Source: Trachipleistophora hominis (Eukaryota > Microsporidia > Pleistophoridae). From it: 35,379 bases of DNA. The translations under genes and the position numbers were made by a program. The stretch is taken from positions 13,545-48,923 of the forward strand of contig JH994015.1 of assembly GCA_000316135.1 (NCBI GenBank). The letters are read 5' to 3'. Below the pieces are notes generated by a model. The model was not told the DNA's origin, made no database searches, and was given only the letters and a program-made list of their open reading frames with translations. Position 1 is the first letter of the stretch, and the number at the start of each line of letters is the position of its first letter. Of the stretch, positions 1-10,826 are shown piece by piece.

Positions 1-6
1 TTATCT

Positions 7-50
7 TCTTGTGTTAGCATCTAATAAAGTATCCCCTTTAAGTAACAATT
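7..50 (+). repeat. Dispersed repeat C, copy 1
   Basis: About 44 bp matching 9393-9439 with scattered substitutions; both contain AATAAAGTATC followed by CTTgAAGTAAC-like sequence. A shorter third match lies at 10285-10312. The copy starts close to the window edge, so its left limit is unknown. Confidence 0.5.
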
Positions 51-3000
51 ATAATGAATTTCTGTTTAATACATCGCAATATATCCATGTTTTATTGCTG
101 TGTTTATTTTGAATACATTTCTTATCAATTTCTTTAATGCAATGGATCGATATGAAACCTGATAATAGGATTGAATTAAACTTTCTTAGGCAATCAAACA
201 ATTATAAAATGTAATAATTTTACCATGCCCTTGTTTATAGATCAGAACATGTAACTTTATTTTAATTTTCTGATGAAAATGTTGTGCCTTAATTTGAGTG
301 TGTTGTTTATTTATAGTGTATATCACGATGAGGCTAATCATAGAATATCAACTACAAACACACCCAAAACAAGTTTACAAGAAGACTGGCCATAGGTTAT
401 TCCATCTTAAACATTATGTAACTTGGTAAAATATTAAAAATACGAAAAAAGTTTATCCAAAAGACTAATAAACTAAAAAATTTAGAAAGTTATTGAAATA
501 ATAGGCATACTTTGGTCGATAAATCAGCAAAATATGTTAAAAAAGATTTAAAGAATGTTACCTAAAAGAAGTATCTTTCTTAAAGAAACATGTTCAATTA
601 ATAACTCAACATCCCGTTCAACACCTATTTAACATACGTGTCCTGGTATCTAAAATAATGATGAAACTTTTTAAGCTTTTAAGGATTTAGAAGATGTTTG
701 ACCCTTTTCAGAAATAAAACAGGTTTTGGCGTGACTAAAAATATGTATATGCTAAAGAGAAAGTATATAGCGATGAGTGTGAGCAATTAATTTAGCCCTT
801 GAGTATGAAAAATTGAACGCCTTGATAATAATGCTAATGTATTAGTGAACTAGAGATTAACCATAGTAATATTTTAGATTATGATAGAAAAGTGAATGTA
901 GGGTAATAATTCGAAGGTTCTTCCGTTTAGCTGGAAACTTTATTAATTTCGATAGCTATGCGAATTCAGCAAACACAGATAAAATCAAGGCCATAGAGGT
1001 TCGAGAGATGGCCTCTGTCATGGGATAAGGTTAATCACCGGATTTTTTAAATAAAGCTCTTTCAATCTTAAAGAAAAATATGTCATGGAACAGCCATGAT
1101 AGTTATCACGATTCGCGCCAAAAACATTAACTCTTAAAAGGTTTTATGCCTTTGGCTCATTTCGTTTTTGTCACGATATGAGACTACAATGAGGAAAAGC
1201 ACGAGAGAGGGTTAAAATTAGTTAAAAGTAGGTTCCATGGACATTGTCCTTTCATAGCCGTGTTAATTTGACTTTTAAATATGAAACCTTTGTTAGTTTC
1301 AACTCAGTGCTCAAAATACTAAACTATTTGATACGTTCCTTTGTTAATTTTCTCCTGTTGTTTTACGACACAAGAGTTTGTCAAAAATTCCTGTCGTCTG
1401 TCAAATTCGTTACTTTCAAAAATTCTTTTTTGCGATTTTACGAATCTGATCTAGAAAGAGCTTGTGTTGTTGGTGTGTTCGTTCATGATTTATATCATCA
1501 GCAGGATTGAAATAGTTATTTAAACAATGATTTTTTAAACAATAAATTGCTAATATATCAATTTGCTGCAAGAAAATTATCACAGGATGATATCATATCG
1601 TTTTTTCACAAGAGAGGACCTACTGCCAAATTTTTTTTATTTGAGCGCAAAGCTCACCATATAAGCAAATGTATTGCTTTCACATCTCCGGTATTCATAT
1701 ATGTGTGTGGATATTTCGTCGTCTTGTCTTTTTTTCTGGTTCAATAGAACTTTTTTCTAATATATTGTTTTTAGTACATCCGGCTCGTTGTGCTAACATG
1801 GTATTGTATAACCGTAAATCTTGACACAGCTTAGAAAAGGGTATGAGCATAGGATATATAAAGAACAATAACGTTTTCATAAAATTACATCCTACAGACT
1901 TCTTCTAGTTCATCTACACATTCAAAAATAGTATCGGGACAATTTTTGATTCTCATGTTTACAGCTTTGCAAAATTTGAACAGTTGAAAAAGTTATATAC
2001 AGTCGTATTGATGGTTTGAAGAACAAAGATGTATGTTTAACTATACGTAGGCAAATGTTATATATGAATTTGTCTCACAATGTCTATTAAAAGCTTTTTG
2101 ATAGGAACATCGGCGAATTGTTTTAACGAATCCGAAGAATAAATTAATAAACATACTTTTCGCTTAACATAATGATTACATACTGTACTTACCTAATTTC
2201 TTGTTTCAAATTTTCTTCTTGTTATTGTTTTGACATATCCTTCGACCAATTGTTATTCAAATCACCAGTTAGCAAGTTCAACATCGTGCAATAATTATTT
2301 TAATTTGCTTGAACATGCACAGCATTTGTAATTGTCTTTCTCTCACGCAATCAACAGATGATATATACTCCACAATCGTAACTTATAACATCATTAAGGT
2401 CATAATTGCACAATTATTCAAAATTTCATCAAACAAGCCTAGAAGTTATCATAATAGCATTGTATACTTTATAGTAACTAAATGTTCGGTTGCGGCAATA
2501 CTGATTGTATCCGTCACTAGTTTTACTGTGTCCTTTGTGGAACGGAATGCCAGTCTATTTATTCTTGCTAATAATTTCACCATTTTTTACAGCTCTCCCA
2601 TCGTTAAATGTTTGTTATCTGTTATTCTACGATAAGTGCAGTAAAAACCAATTTTACCTGTGAATTAAATACTTTATGTGAAATTAGGAGAATGACATAG
2701 AAAGCATCTCAAAGTAAAATAATTAAATAATAACCAGTAACTTTCCAGCCATAACAAAAAATACTGCACGGATTCTAAATATTGCGATTCTAAAGGTATG
2801 ATTCCATCACCGATTGATTCTTTCTTGCATGAAAAATCTCGACTATCGATCTATAATCCTTTTTGTACTTCTATTCCTCATATAAAAATGACTACTTTAT
2901 CAGGATTGAAAAGTAACGCTTGTTCGTTCGAGATGAAATGTGACTGTCACTCAAAGTTCATCATATTCTAAAAGAATAAAATAATAATTCGGGTGATCCG

Positions 3001-3088
3001 CCTGGATAATGGAGGTATTTATTTAATTTTTATACAACAATTCGCAAATACGATATTTCATCATGGATTAGTAGTTACTTATTTTTTC

Positions 3089-3168
3089 ATAAACCGAATG
3101 CCGATGACCATGGTCGATTCCAGCGAATCAGAGGAATATGTATAAGATGATTTGATGAATAAATAAAC
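3089..3168 (+). repeat. Repeat A copy (3.1 kb)
   Basis: Contains the core GACCATGGTCGATTCCAGCG followed by a tail that ends near GATGAATAAATAAAC. In the family frame it reads NRMPMTMVDSSESEEYV and then a stop codon. Compare NQKPVAMVDPSEPEKWV in the 22.0-kb copy. Confidence 0.65.
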
Positions 3169-4518
3169 ATGCTCTCAGTGAAAAGAATTATGGATTGGTA
3201 GTAATTGTCACTATTTTTGCACGTGATCGTCCTGCGTAATACGTCAGTTTTTACAACAAAGATTCATTGTTTCATTTGACTCTCTTATTGTTTTAACTTC
3301 TTTGCTATCTTTCAAGCGAGTTATTCGTTTGTAGCGCGTACTATGAATTTTAAAATGGTCAATTTTAATAGCACTCTTAAAACTAACCCGATAATAAAAT
3401 AAAAAGCCGCGCGTAAAAAATAGGCCAATAAAAGTAACCAAAAACATTTTAGTTGTCGATATGATGCAGTAATAAATATTTTCCTCTAGTTATCCAAAAT
3501 ATGTCCCTTAACAATTAATCCACGTATTAGTACAAAACCAGTGCAGTTCCATTGGCGATATTGGTACATACGTTTGCTTTTAAAATGAATTGATTTAGAA
3601 TTGGACTGTAAGTATAATATGACCACGTGTGAAACAAATATTTTAGAATTAGTATTTGTGAAACATCTCAAACAATGAGTTTTTATGTTTGCTAATTAAC
3701 ATGTATCTATTAAATAACGGAAATCCTTGAAAATTATCTTTCATACCAATATAAATTAGAGAGATTAACAAATTACCTTGATATATTGACAAAATGCACG
3801 TATTAGAATTAAGAAATAAATAAAAATGAATAACAAGGCCGTATAAATTTTAATAACAAAATTGTTCCTGTGTCAATCTTAAATAAATTATCCACATGGC
3901 GTAATAATTATTACGTTGGTATTATCGATTATCACTATCGGCATATTATGTATTTTTTTAATTTTACAAACGTAAAATGAAGAAGTTTGTGCCACACTGA
4001 TTTGTTTACTCGTTCCATTTTGCTATTCTTTAACACTTGACGTGCAATGATCACTCGGAGATGTCATCTATTTCATGTGCTATTATAAATTTTGACGTGA
4101 CAGGGACATTAAGAATTTCTATGGAAGGCTAAAAAATTGTTCGTTGTTCCGTTTTATTAGAATTAACTGTTCCTGTGCTTATTTATGATATTTAAGTTAA
4201 GATTACTTAATCAAATGGTATTCATTTACAAACTCGTCAGTTTCATTTATTTTTACGTCAGAGGGTTAATCATTCATAATTTTTCGTGACAGTATGAAGT
4301 CAAAATGAGGAAAAAATTAAATTTAAGATGGCAAAAATCAATCTGCAGATTAGCAAAAAATTACTATCCATTATTAAAGAAACACAAAAACCAATCCATA
4401 GATTCAGTTAACTACTCATAATTGCAAACAAGAATTTCTATACAAAATATGAGTTATTCACCTCTCATTTCTCTGATCCGTTGCAAACGATCAATGCCAT
4501 ATTAAAACGGCAATCGCA

Positions 4519-4522
4519 CCCC
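4519..4522 (+). promoter_or_regulatory. C-run start signal of the MBL-fold hydrolase gene
   Basis: CCCC lies 7 bases before the ATG at 4530. A GTG six bases upstream opens the same frame, but a eukaryotic nuclear gene should use the ATG, and the C-run supports it. Confidence 0.55.
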
Positions 4523-4529
4523 TGTGCTC

Positions 4530-5294
4530 ATGGCAGAATTAATTTTTCTTGGCACAGGTCCATCATCCGGCATACCTTCGCTCAAGTGCCGGCTGGCCGG
4601 CTCATGCAAAGTGTGCGACACAACGACACGTACAAACGTAAGCATCATCATCAACAAAGGCGTGTCCTCTATCCTGGTAGACTGCGGCAAGCATTTCTAC
4701 ACCCAGTACAACCGGTACTTGTCCACATACGGCAACACCATAATACCAGAGCTGCTGATCACGCATCCGCATGCGGATGCGATTGGTGGAATCGATACGT
4801 ATCTCATGATGTGCACTGGCAAGAAGAACGTGTATTCATCGAAATTTACGCTTGATTTTATCCGCAAGACGAACGAGTACTACTTTGTTAAACCGGGCGA
4901 TCCGGAGCACAGAGGATATTTCCATCCTAATGTGCTCGCACACGGGCAGATCACGCAGATTGGTGGTATCAAAGTGCATGCGTTTGAGGTTGATCACGGC
5001 GGAATAAAATCTCTTGCATTTCTTATCGATGATAAAGTGCTTTACATCTCGGACACTAGCGATTTGCATCCGATTCCAGAGGAATTTTATCACAGGGATG
5101 TGCTCATCATAGACTGTCTTACGATTGATCAGCACGTGCGCGGGCATTTAAATCTGCAGGATGTGAAACGATACGCAAGTATTTTACAGCCTGGTAGAGT
5201 CATTCTGACCGGTTTGTCGCATCGTATTGAGCAGGTAGACTTTTTGGATGGATTTCGTGTGGCGTACGATGGTATGCGATTTGAGTTTAATTAA
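4530..5294 (+). CDS. Metallo-beta-lactamase-fold metal-dependent hydrolase
   Basis: A 254-residue cytosolic protein of the PhnP-like branch of the metallo-beta-lactamase superfamily, probably a phosphodiesterase-type hydrolase whose natural substrate is unknown. The N-terminus has the FLGTGPSSGIP strand-loop. A cysteine group follows (C20, C26, C29), in the place where PhnP-like proteins bind an additional zinc. The main metal site reads THPHADAIGG, giving H79, H81 and D83. Later ligands are probably H156 in DHGG, D175 or D178 in SDTSD, and H231 in LSH. The final His of the usual HxHxDH motif is Ala here; as I recall, fungal and plant members share HADA, so it is not evidence of inactivation. 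The start is the ATG after a CCCC run. It stands alone, with more than 1.7 kb of spacer to the next gene. Confidence 0.85.
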   Translation: MAELIFLGTGPSSGIPSLKCRLAGSCKVCDTTTRTNVSIIINKGVSSILVDCGKHFYTQYNRYLSTYGNTIIPELLITHPHADAIGGIDTYLMMCTGKKNVYSSKFTLDFIRKTNEYYFVKPGDPEHRGYFHPNVLAHGQITQIGGIKVHAFEVDHGGIKSLAFLIDDKVLYISDTSDLHPIPEEFYHRDVLIIDCLTIDQHVRGHLNLQDVKRYASILQPGRVILTGLSHRIEQVDFLDGFRVAYDGMRFEFN

Positions 5295-6724
5295 ATGTGG
5301 CGTAACACTTGGCACAGCATTCACTTAAACGGCCGCTTTAAGGCGCGATTAATCGTTTACATGCAGTTTGCAACGCTCCGACTTTAGCCGAAGCAGAACA
5401 GAAAACGCATTTTTCATTTATTTTGTGTGTTCGTCTATAACAGGCCTTTACAGTTGTTTTCTTTATAGAACGAGCATGGTATTTCTTTAAATAGTCTGTT
5501 GTTATCCTCTTAGTAAGTCTACGTTTGTTTTATTCTCTTTAATAAGTCTGTTCAATCCTTTAAACAAATATTATATCAGCTGATGTTTAAAAGGATGTTT
5601 TAAGACAATATAATAAGCAATAACAGAAATAAAAGGTTATAACTAACACAATTTGTATTTTATTCATAACACTATCTCTGGTTAACAGCATTGCTTGATC
5701 CACCACCATTCATTCCCTTTCCATCGTATACCATGGTAAAACATGTTTTGCTTGTTGTTATCAAAGATTTTTTTGAAATTATGTTAAATTCAATTTCACA
5801 TCACGTTGCATTGTTATAAAATGTTGTTTTATCGTAAGACTATTAAAAATAGAAAATGCACGTGAAAAATATCACACATTATAAATTCAAGCTCTTCTTC
5901 ACGTTTAACGAGCATGTAATTATCAGATAATTCCTATTTTACCTTTTGTCTTAATCATTGAATATAACAACCATACAAGAAATGAACATACAATAATTCT
6001 TTTTTGTATTAATCCGTGTTAAGAAGTGGCCTTAAGCGGTAAGTATTGCAATTGTGAAAAACTACAAGTTAAAACATTAAGTGATATAATTTGGTACTAT
6101 GGTGGTATAATCAACGGTACTGGTACGTTCGGTTGCACAGCAGAATAAATGCTTAAGATGAGAGGATAAAATTTTAGTGAAAGGTTTTCTATCTGTGTTT
6201 TGTTATATAGTTATGACAAACGTGGTTTGCTAAAACCTTTATTGAAACATTAGCAGTGCTACTCCGTTTATAAAACGGAAATTTCAATTAGCATGCATTT
6301 GATCCAACTTACCTTTCCCGTCCTTAATTTCATTCAAAATCAACCGTTTGCGCGTTCACAGTGGAGATTAAAAAATTAATTTTCTGCTAGGATCAACAAT
6401 TAATCCAAACATTGATCGTAAATAACTACACAGTGAGTTTAGGAACCTGGGAACTTCATAACAACATGTAACTTATCAATAAAAACGAAAATATGAAATA
6501 ATATTTTTTGATTTTTTTCTCGAATTGACCAATCAGCTTGCAAGTTATCTTTTCATTAATATTGAGATATGATTGTAAATTAACAATTGTTCAATAAAAC
6601 GATTGCTATGTCAAATAACTGCGTTACACTAATCAATCAAACTAAAGATTAAACTGAAATTGCGCAATAAATAACAGAACGTTAAGTTAAACCGCATTTT
6701 ACTTTGTAAGGGCTCTTTTTATAT

Positions 6725-6850
6725 CAGCAGTTCTTTTGCGCAGGGTAAATTCACAATTTAAGAACTGCACAGAGAATGGTGTGACGTAGTGCTGTGAGGT
6801 GTAACTGCAGTAAAAAAATTTACCTTAACAATAATAAGAACTGCACAGAT
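6725..6850. repeat. Direct and inverted short repeats upstream of aminopeptidase gene
   Basis: TAAGAACTGCACAGA occurs exactly at 6759-6773 and 6835-6849, 76 bp apart. GCAGTTCTT at about 6727 is its partial inverted form. They sit 160-290 bp before the start codon and could be regulatory sites; this is inference from position only. Confidence 0.45.
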
Positions 6851-7003
6851 AGCAATTTAACATTTCTATTGAATTGACAAGACCATCGACTCATTATAAA
6901 TTACAGAAATAGCACGGAAGTGTATAAAAAAACGCCTGTGCAGTTTTCCTTCAGCACCTGCCTTTTCGGGTTCTTCGCGGTTTGACTAGATGAGAGGATG
7001 TCA

Positions 7004-7007
7004 CCCC
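7004..7007 (+). promoter_or_regulatory. C-run start signal of the M17 aminopeptidase gene
   Basis: CCCC five bases before the ATG at 7013 favours that codon over the in-frame ATG at 6998, which would place the C-run inside the coding region. Confidence 0.5.
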
Positions 7008-7012
7008 TAAAA

Positions 7013-8500
7013 ATGCTTCTGGATTGGAAAAGGATTTACACCAACGAGCAGAAGGACGATAAGCCGTTCACGATGGTGTTCTACGAGAAGAAGGAGGAGA
7101 ATTACACCGTGTTGTTCAGCACAGTAGACTCATCGTTCCTGGCACTCACAAAGGCGGGTGCAAAGGATGATACCAGGATTGATGTGTGCCAGAAAATGGT
7201 GTACTGTGCTGTTGAGGCGCCCACATACGGCAACATACGTAAAGCTGCCGCGCTCGCGCTCAAAGAAATGAAAAAGTACGGTGTAGAGAATGTGCGAATT
7301 GACTGTGGAGAATTTAAGGAGGCGGCCGCTGATGGCGTGCTGCTGGCCGGTTTTAAATACGATTTTACGGTTACAAAGAAGAATTGTGTGCCGTGCATTA
7401 CGAACGCAGACTCTTTCAGGGCACGTGCGCAGAACTTGGCACGGTTCCTTTCGCTTACACCAGCCAATCTGATGACCCCTACGCTCTTCACAGAATACGT
7501 CAAGGACGTGATTGCACATCTCAATCTGACGATTAGCACGCAGATATATGACAGCAGGGCGATCGCAGAGATGAAAATGAATCTTTTCCTGTCTGTCGCG
7601 AAGGGCAGCGCTGAAGAGCCTAAGCTTGCCGTGCTCACGTATTTGGGAAGGGATGGCAATGCCGGCGATAAATCATCCTTAGACACCTGCAAGACACTGC
7701 GGCCAACGAGCGCAGATTCGCTGCGCATTAACATTGGAGAGGAGAGCAAGAGCGACGTGCAAACGATCGCCGATGCCAGCGAGTATGACGTAGTAATGGT
7801 CGGCAAGGGAATAACGTTTGACAGCGGCGGTATTTCGTTAAAGCCCTCGAAGGGAATGGAGGAGATGAAGGCTGACATGATGGGCGGTGCCGTTGTGTTT
7901 GCGAGTGTTGTGGCGGCGGCACAGATGAAGCTGCGTGTAAACGTCAAGGTGATCATCCCGCTTTGCGAGAACTTGCCGAGCGGCCACGCCAGCAAGCCGG
8001 GCGATGTTATCATTGGCAGGAACGGAAAGAGCGTGGAGATCAACAATACGGACGCTGAGGGCCGGCTTATTCTTGCGGATGCGCTCAACCTAGCCGAAGA
8101 TTTCCGCACAAAAGCGATTGTTTGCGTGTCTACGCTTACCGGCGCATGCGTAATTGCGCTAGGCAACGAATACTACGGTGTTTATACCGATGATGACGGG
8201 CTGTTCGAGAGGATCAGGACGGCAGGTTACGCCGTTGAGGACAAAGGCTGGCGAATGCCACTCGATAAGAAGTACATGCAGTGTATGGAATCTAACGTTG
8301 CAGATATGAAGAATGCGGGGTATAAGGCGGGCAGTTGTACGGCAGCAATATTTTTGAAGCAATTTGTGACGATGAACAGTTTTGTACATTTGGATATTGC
8401 AGGGATGCTTGGCACTGAGGATACTTCCCTGTTTGCTGGGAATATCACGGGTAGACCGTGTGCAATGCTTGTTGAGTTTTTGAAGGGACTGTGTGATTGA
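7013..8500 (+). CDS. M17 leucyl aminopeptidase
   Basis: A 495-residue cytosolic zinc/manganese exopeptidase that removes N-terminal residues such as leucine from peptides, normally as a hexamer. The C-terminal catalytic half carries the family signatures: VGKGITFDSGG at about residues 263-273, then ISLKP with the metal-binding/catalytic lysine, KADMMGGA, and NTDAEGRL at 345-352 with the Asp and Glu metal ligands and the catalytic Arg. The N-terminal half matches the macro-like regulatory domain only weakly, as usual in this family. The length is normal for M17, so the gene appears intact. GC content is much higher than in the flanks. The ATG at 6998 (five residues longer) is an alternative start. 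A parasite with few amino-acid synthesis pathways would use this enzyme to recycle peptides; that role is inference. Confidence 0.95.
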   Translation: MLLDWKRIYTNEQKDDKPFTMVFYEKKEENYTVLFSTVDSSFLALTKAGAKDDTRIDVCQKMVYCAVEAPTYGNIRKAAALALKEMKKYGVENVRIDCGEFKEAAADGVLLAGFKYDFTVTKKNCVPCITNADSFRARAQNLARFLSLTPANLMTPTLFTEYVKDVIAHLNLTISTQIYDSRAIAEMKMNLFLSVAKGSAEEPKLAVLTYLGRDGNAGDKSSLDTCKTLRPTSADSLRINIGEESKSDVQTIADASEYDVVMVGKGITFDSGGISLKPSKGMEEMKADMMGGAVVFASVVAAAQMKLRVNVKVIIPLCENLPSGHASKPGDVIIGRNGKSVEINNTDAEGRLILADALNLAEDFRTKAIVCVSTLTGACVIALGNEYYGVYTDDDGLFERIRTAGYAVEDKGWRMPLDKKYMQCMESNVADMKNAGYKAGSCTAAIFLKQFVTMNSFVHLDIAGMLGTEDTSLFAGNITGRPCAMLVEFLKGLCD

Positions 8501-8710
8501 TTAAACACTTTTTAGTGATTGGTGTTATTTAACGCTTGGCAGTAGAACATTGTTTATTGCGTGTTTAGTAGAGATGATAACATTAATTTATTCTTTCTTG
8601 TATTATATCAAAGGTTATACTCTCCTCTCATTATGTTAATCGTTTTCTTTAAATATTCTAATTTACATATTTTTTGTTCTCCAGAACAATCGTATCTAAT
8701 ATTCTTTAAA

Positions 8711-8822
8711 GTTAATCAGATTATCTCCTTCATACGTTCACCTAATCACGTATCTAATGTTCATTTTTTAAATTAGTTTGATTATCTTCATACGTTCTAC
8801 CTAATCACGTATACAACGTTAA
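8711..8822 (+). repeat. Two-copy tandem repeat, about 59-bp period
   Basis: Two adjacent diverged copies (8711-8763 and 8772-8822) share TTCATACGTTC and CCTAATCACGTAT. Located 210 bp after the aminopeptidase stop codon; function unknown. Confidence 0.6.
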
Positions 8823-9392
8823 TTACAAAATCAAATGTAATTTTTAAAAATTGTATCAGTGCTGTACAAATAATTTAACAACTTTAAACAACGTAACTTA
8901 TATATAGTAATGAATAGATGTGATTGGTTTATTATCAATCATAGATTGCATATATCAGCAGAGTGATTAGAAATGGTATAAAGGCAGAGATGTGTTTTCT
9001 TGTTTTATAAGCAGAAATACTGTAAATAATTTTTTTAATACGTATTTTGTACTACTGGTCATCCTTCAGGAATGAAAGCAACAAATAAAATAATTTTTAT
9101 AAAGAGTTGTATTGGTAATAAAAGTAACATTTCTATGATTTGTTATTTTAACTTATCGTTATTATAATACGTAGTACAGTCTCTCGTATTTTATATATTT
9201 AATTAAAACAATCATTTTTGCTAGCGCATTTCTATCAATTTATCTGTTTATGAACTGCCTGTCAATTAATACATGCTTATAAAATAAATTATTTATTTTT
9301 TAGCCGATTTTGGGTGTGTACGATGGTTAAATTTGGTCTATTTTTCAAAAAACCTTTCATCTTAAAAATGATGATTTCTGTTGAAAGTAATA

Positions 9393-9439
9393 CCTTCTCA
9401 TGTCAACATTAAATAAAGTATCTCCTTGAAGTAACGATT
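9393..9439 (+). repeat. Dispersed repeat C, copy 2
   Basis: Matches the left edge of the window (7-50) over about 45 bp, including AATAAAGTATC. A third, shorter copy at 10285-10312 shares TCAACATTAAATAA with this one. Confidence 0.5.
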
Positions 9440-10002
9440 TCAATAAAAATAAATTACGAATTTACAGTACAATTAACACCTTTTTTAAGACTTGTGTATC
9501 ATAAAGATTGTCGTAGTGTATCCTACCATAATGTAATATGATAAGTATTTTAATTGTATGTTAAGAGTAGATAAGGGGATATTTCATAAGAAAGGTGTTT
9601 AATTAAACATGTTACCAGGTAAGGAGTGTTTATATTGATAGGGGAGATAGGCCAGGCTAACAAAATAGTTCGTAATATTTCATTTAAAATCTTTGAATAG
9701 TAAAAGTATAGATTACATTTTAATTACAGCCTTGAGTACCTCGACACCAATTAAATCATATATTAGTACGATACAATATTCTGCAATACATGATATTACC
9801 TATTATCCACTTTATACGTAGGCTCATCCTTCTTTTACCAATTTACTATTTTATTCCTTTTTTGTTAAACAAAGAGTTATTTATAAAATACAAAAGCTTA
9901 TATACTACATTCAACGCATATACACCAATCCAAAAGCACCATTTAATATTTTTACTTAGATAGGTTAATTATACTTTTATTATTATGATTATACATTATT
10001 AT

Positions 10003-10073
10003 TGTTGGCCCGGAGCCAACCTCCTTTCATTTAAATAAATACCCCTTATGCTGCAACATGTATCGGCTCAACA
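10003..10073 (-). mobile_element. 71-bp LTR-like or MITE-like element with target duplication
   Basis: The element starts TGTTGGCCCGG and ends CGGCTCAACA, so its ends are inverted repeats of TG...CA type. It is flanked by a perfect 5-bp direct repeat, ATTAT (9998-10002 and 10074-10078). Its reverse complement aligns end to end with 19079-19157. No internal coding region or primer-binding site lies next to it. It could be a very short solo LTR or a non-autonomous terminal-inverted-repeat element; the 5-bp duplication suits an LTR element. Confidence 0.65.
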
Positions 10074-10284
10074 ATTATCATTCCATCATTTCAATATTAA
10101 ATGATCATTTTCCTTTTAAACAACATTTTTAAAATTGTTCTAGTTAGATTAATTGTATTTACTAAAATTTTCACATTAAAAATTAACTAAATATAAAACT
10201 AAAAATTTCTTCGAAGATTCATTTATTTTACTTTTAATACATTTCACACAGACAAGCCTTACGTTTTAAGATACAATCATTTAT

Positions 10285-10312
10285 ATCAACATTAAATAAC
10301 GTACCTTAATTA
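10285..10312 (+). repeat. Dispersed repeat C, copy 3 (partial)
   Basis: Shares TCAACATTAAATAA and a following CCTTaAtTA-like stretch with the copy at 9393-9439. Shorter and more diverged than the other two. Confidence 0.35.
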
Positions 10313-10826
10313 AAAAATAAAATAATTTTTTTGTTCTAAAATTTATTCTACTAAACATTACTTCATTCTTAATACACGTAAATAAACTCTCCTCCTACAC
10401 TGAATGCGGTCTTAAGAGCCATTCTTGTTGTGGTTTAAAAAGGATGTTTTATCTAATATTAGCATTATGGGGCAATAATCTAACGTTTATAGTTCAGGTA
10501 GACTACGTTTTCTTTTAAAAACAATTCCTGCTGGGTAGGAGCAGCTGATAGATCATTAAAATAAATTTTTTCGTTCAAAAAGCAATTCTTGGTGTAAGAA
10601 GTGGTAAACATAAAGAAAAAAGTAATTTTTTGAAAAATAACGATAGATTATACAGTACAAGGTTAGCAGGGATTTACTACAAAAAATTATCATCAAGAGA
10701 TTTAATAAAATTGTCATCAAAAGATTTAACCTTACGTTTTTGCTGAACCATTCAACAGCCGTCTTATTGTGACACACATTTATCAGATCAAAACAAATTG
10801 CAGTGGCAGGTCTACCTCCCATATCG

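Larger units (their letters stand above)
1..4529. other. Gene-free AT-rich spacer with repeat relics
   Basis: No convincing gene is visible in these 4.5 kb. The open frames present begin with TTG or lack a C-run start signal, are AT-rich in composition and resemble nothing I recognise. The stretch holds one copy of a short dispersed repeat at its left edge (about 7-50), a GGCCAT/ATGGCC inverted repeat around 989-1013, and a clear repeat-A copy near 3089-3168. The rest reads as ordinary AT-rich intergenic DNA. Confidence 0.6.
5295..7012. other. Spacer between hydrolase and aminopeptidase genes
   Basis: AT-rich, with no supported gene. It holds an AAAAGGATGTTTTA-type short repeat at about 5590, also seen near 10441 and 21888. 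A cluster of direct and inverted short repeats lies at 6725-6850 upstream of the aminopeptidase gene. A 40-codon frame on the minus strand (5709 to 5587) encodes a hydrophobic peptide but is not convincing. Confidence 0.5.
8501..10826. other. Spacer with repeats between aminopeptidase and ABC transporter genes
   Basis: AT-rich and without a supported gene. It contains a two-copy tandem repeat (8711-8822), repeat C copies (9393-9439 and 10285-10312), an LTR/MITE-like element (10003-10073), and a 24-bp tandem repeat near 10689-10735 downstream of the transporter stop. Frames reading out of the transporter 3' end are not supported. Confidence 0.5.

Noticed and set aside
985..1020. GGTTCGAGAG with flanking GGCCAT/ATGGCC, considered as tRNA T-arm or small RNA
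   Set aside because: The stem-loop does not fit tRNA geometry and no other arms are present; kept only as a short inverted repeat.
2315..2635. 106-codon plus-strand frame
   Set aside because: Although long, it has no start signal and no recognisable domain, and its composition matches the surrounding AT-rich spacer.
5587..5709. 40-codon minus-strand frame with a hydrophobic middle, with GGG near an upstream ATG
   Set aside because: The GGG signal fits an ATG in another frame that opens only 13 codons; the 40-codon product is mostly AT-rich hydrophobic residues.
7102..8166. 354-codon minus-strand frame inside the aminopeptidase gene
   Set aside because: It is a shadow of the M17 coding frame, Ser/Ala/Pro-rich and without motifs.
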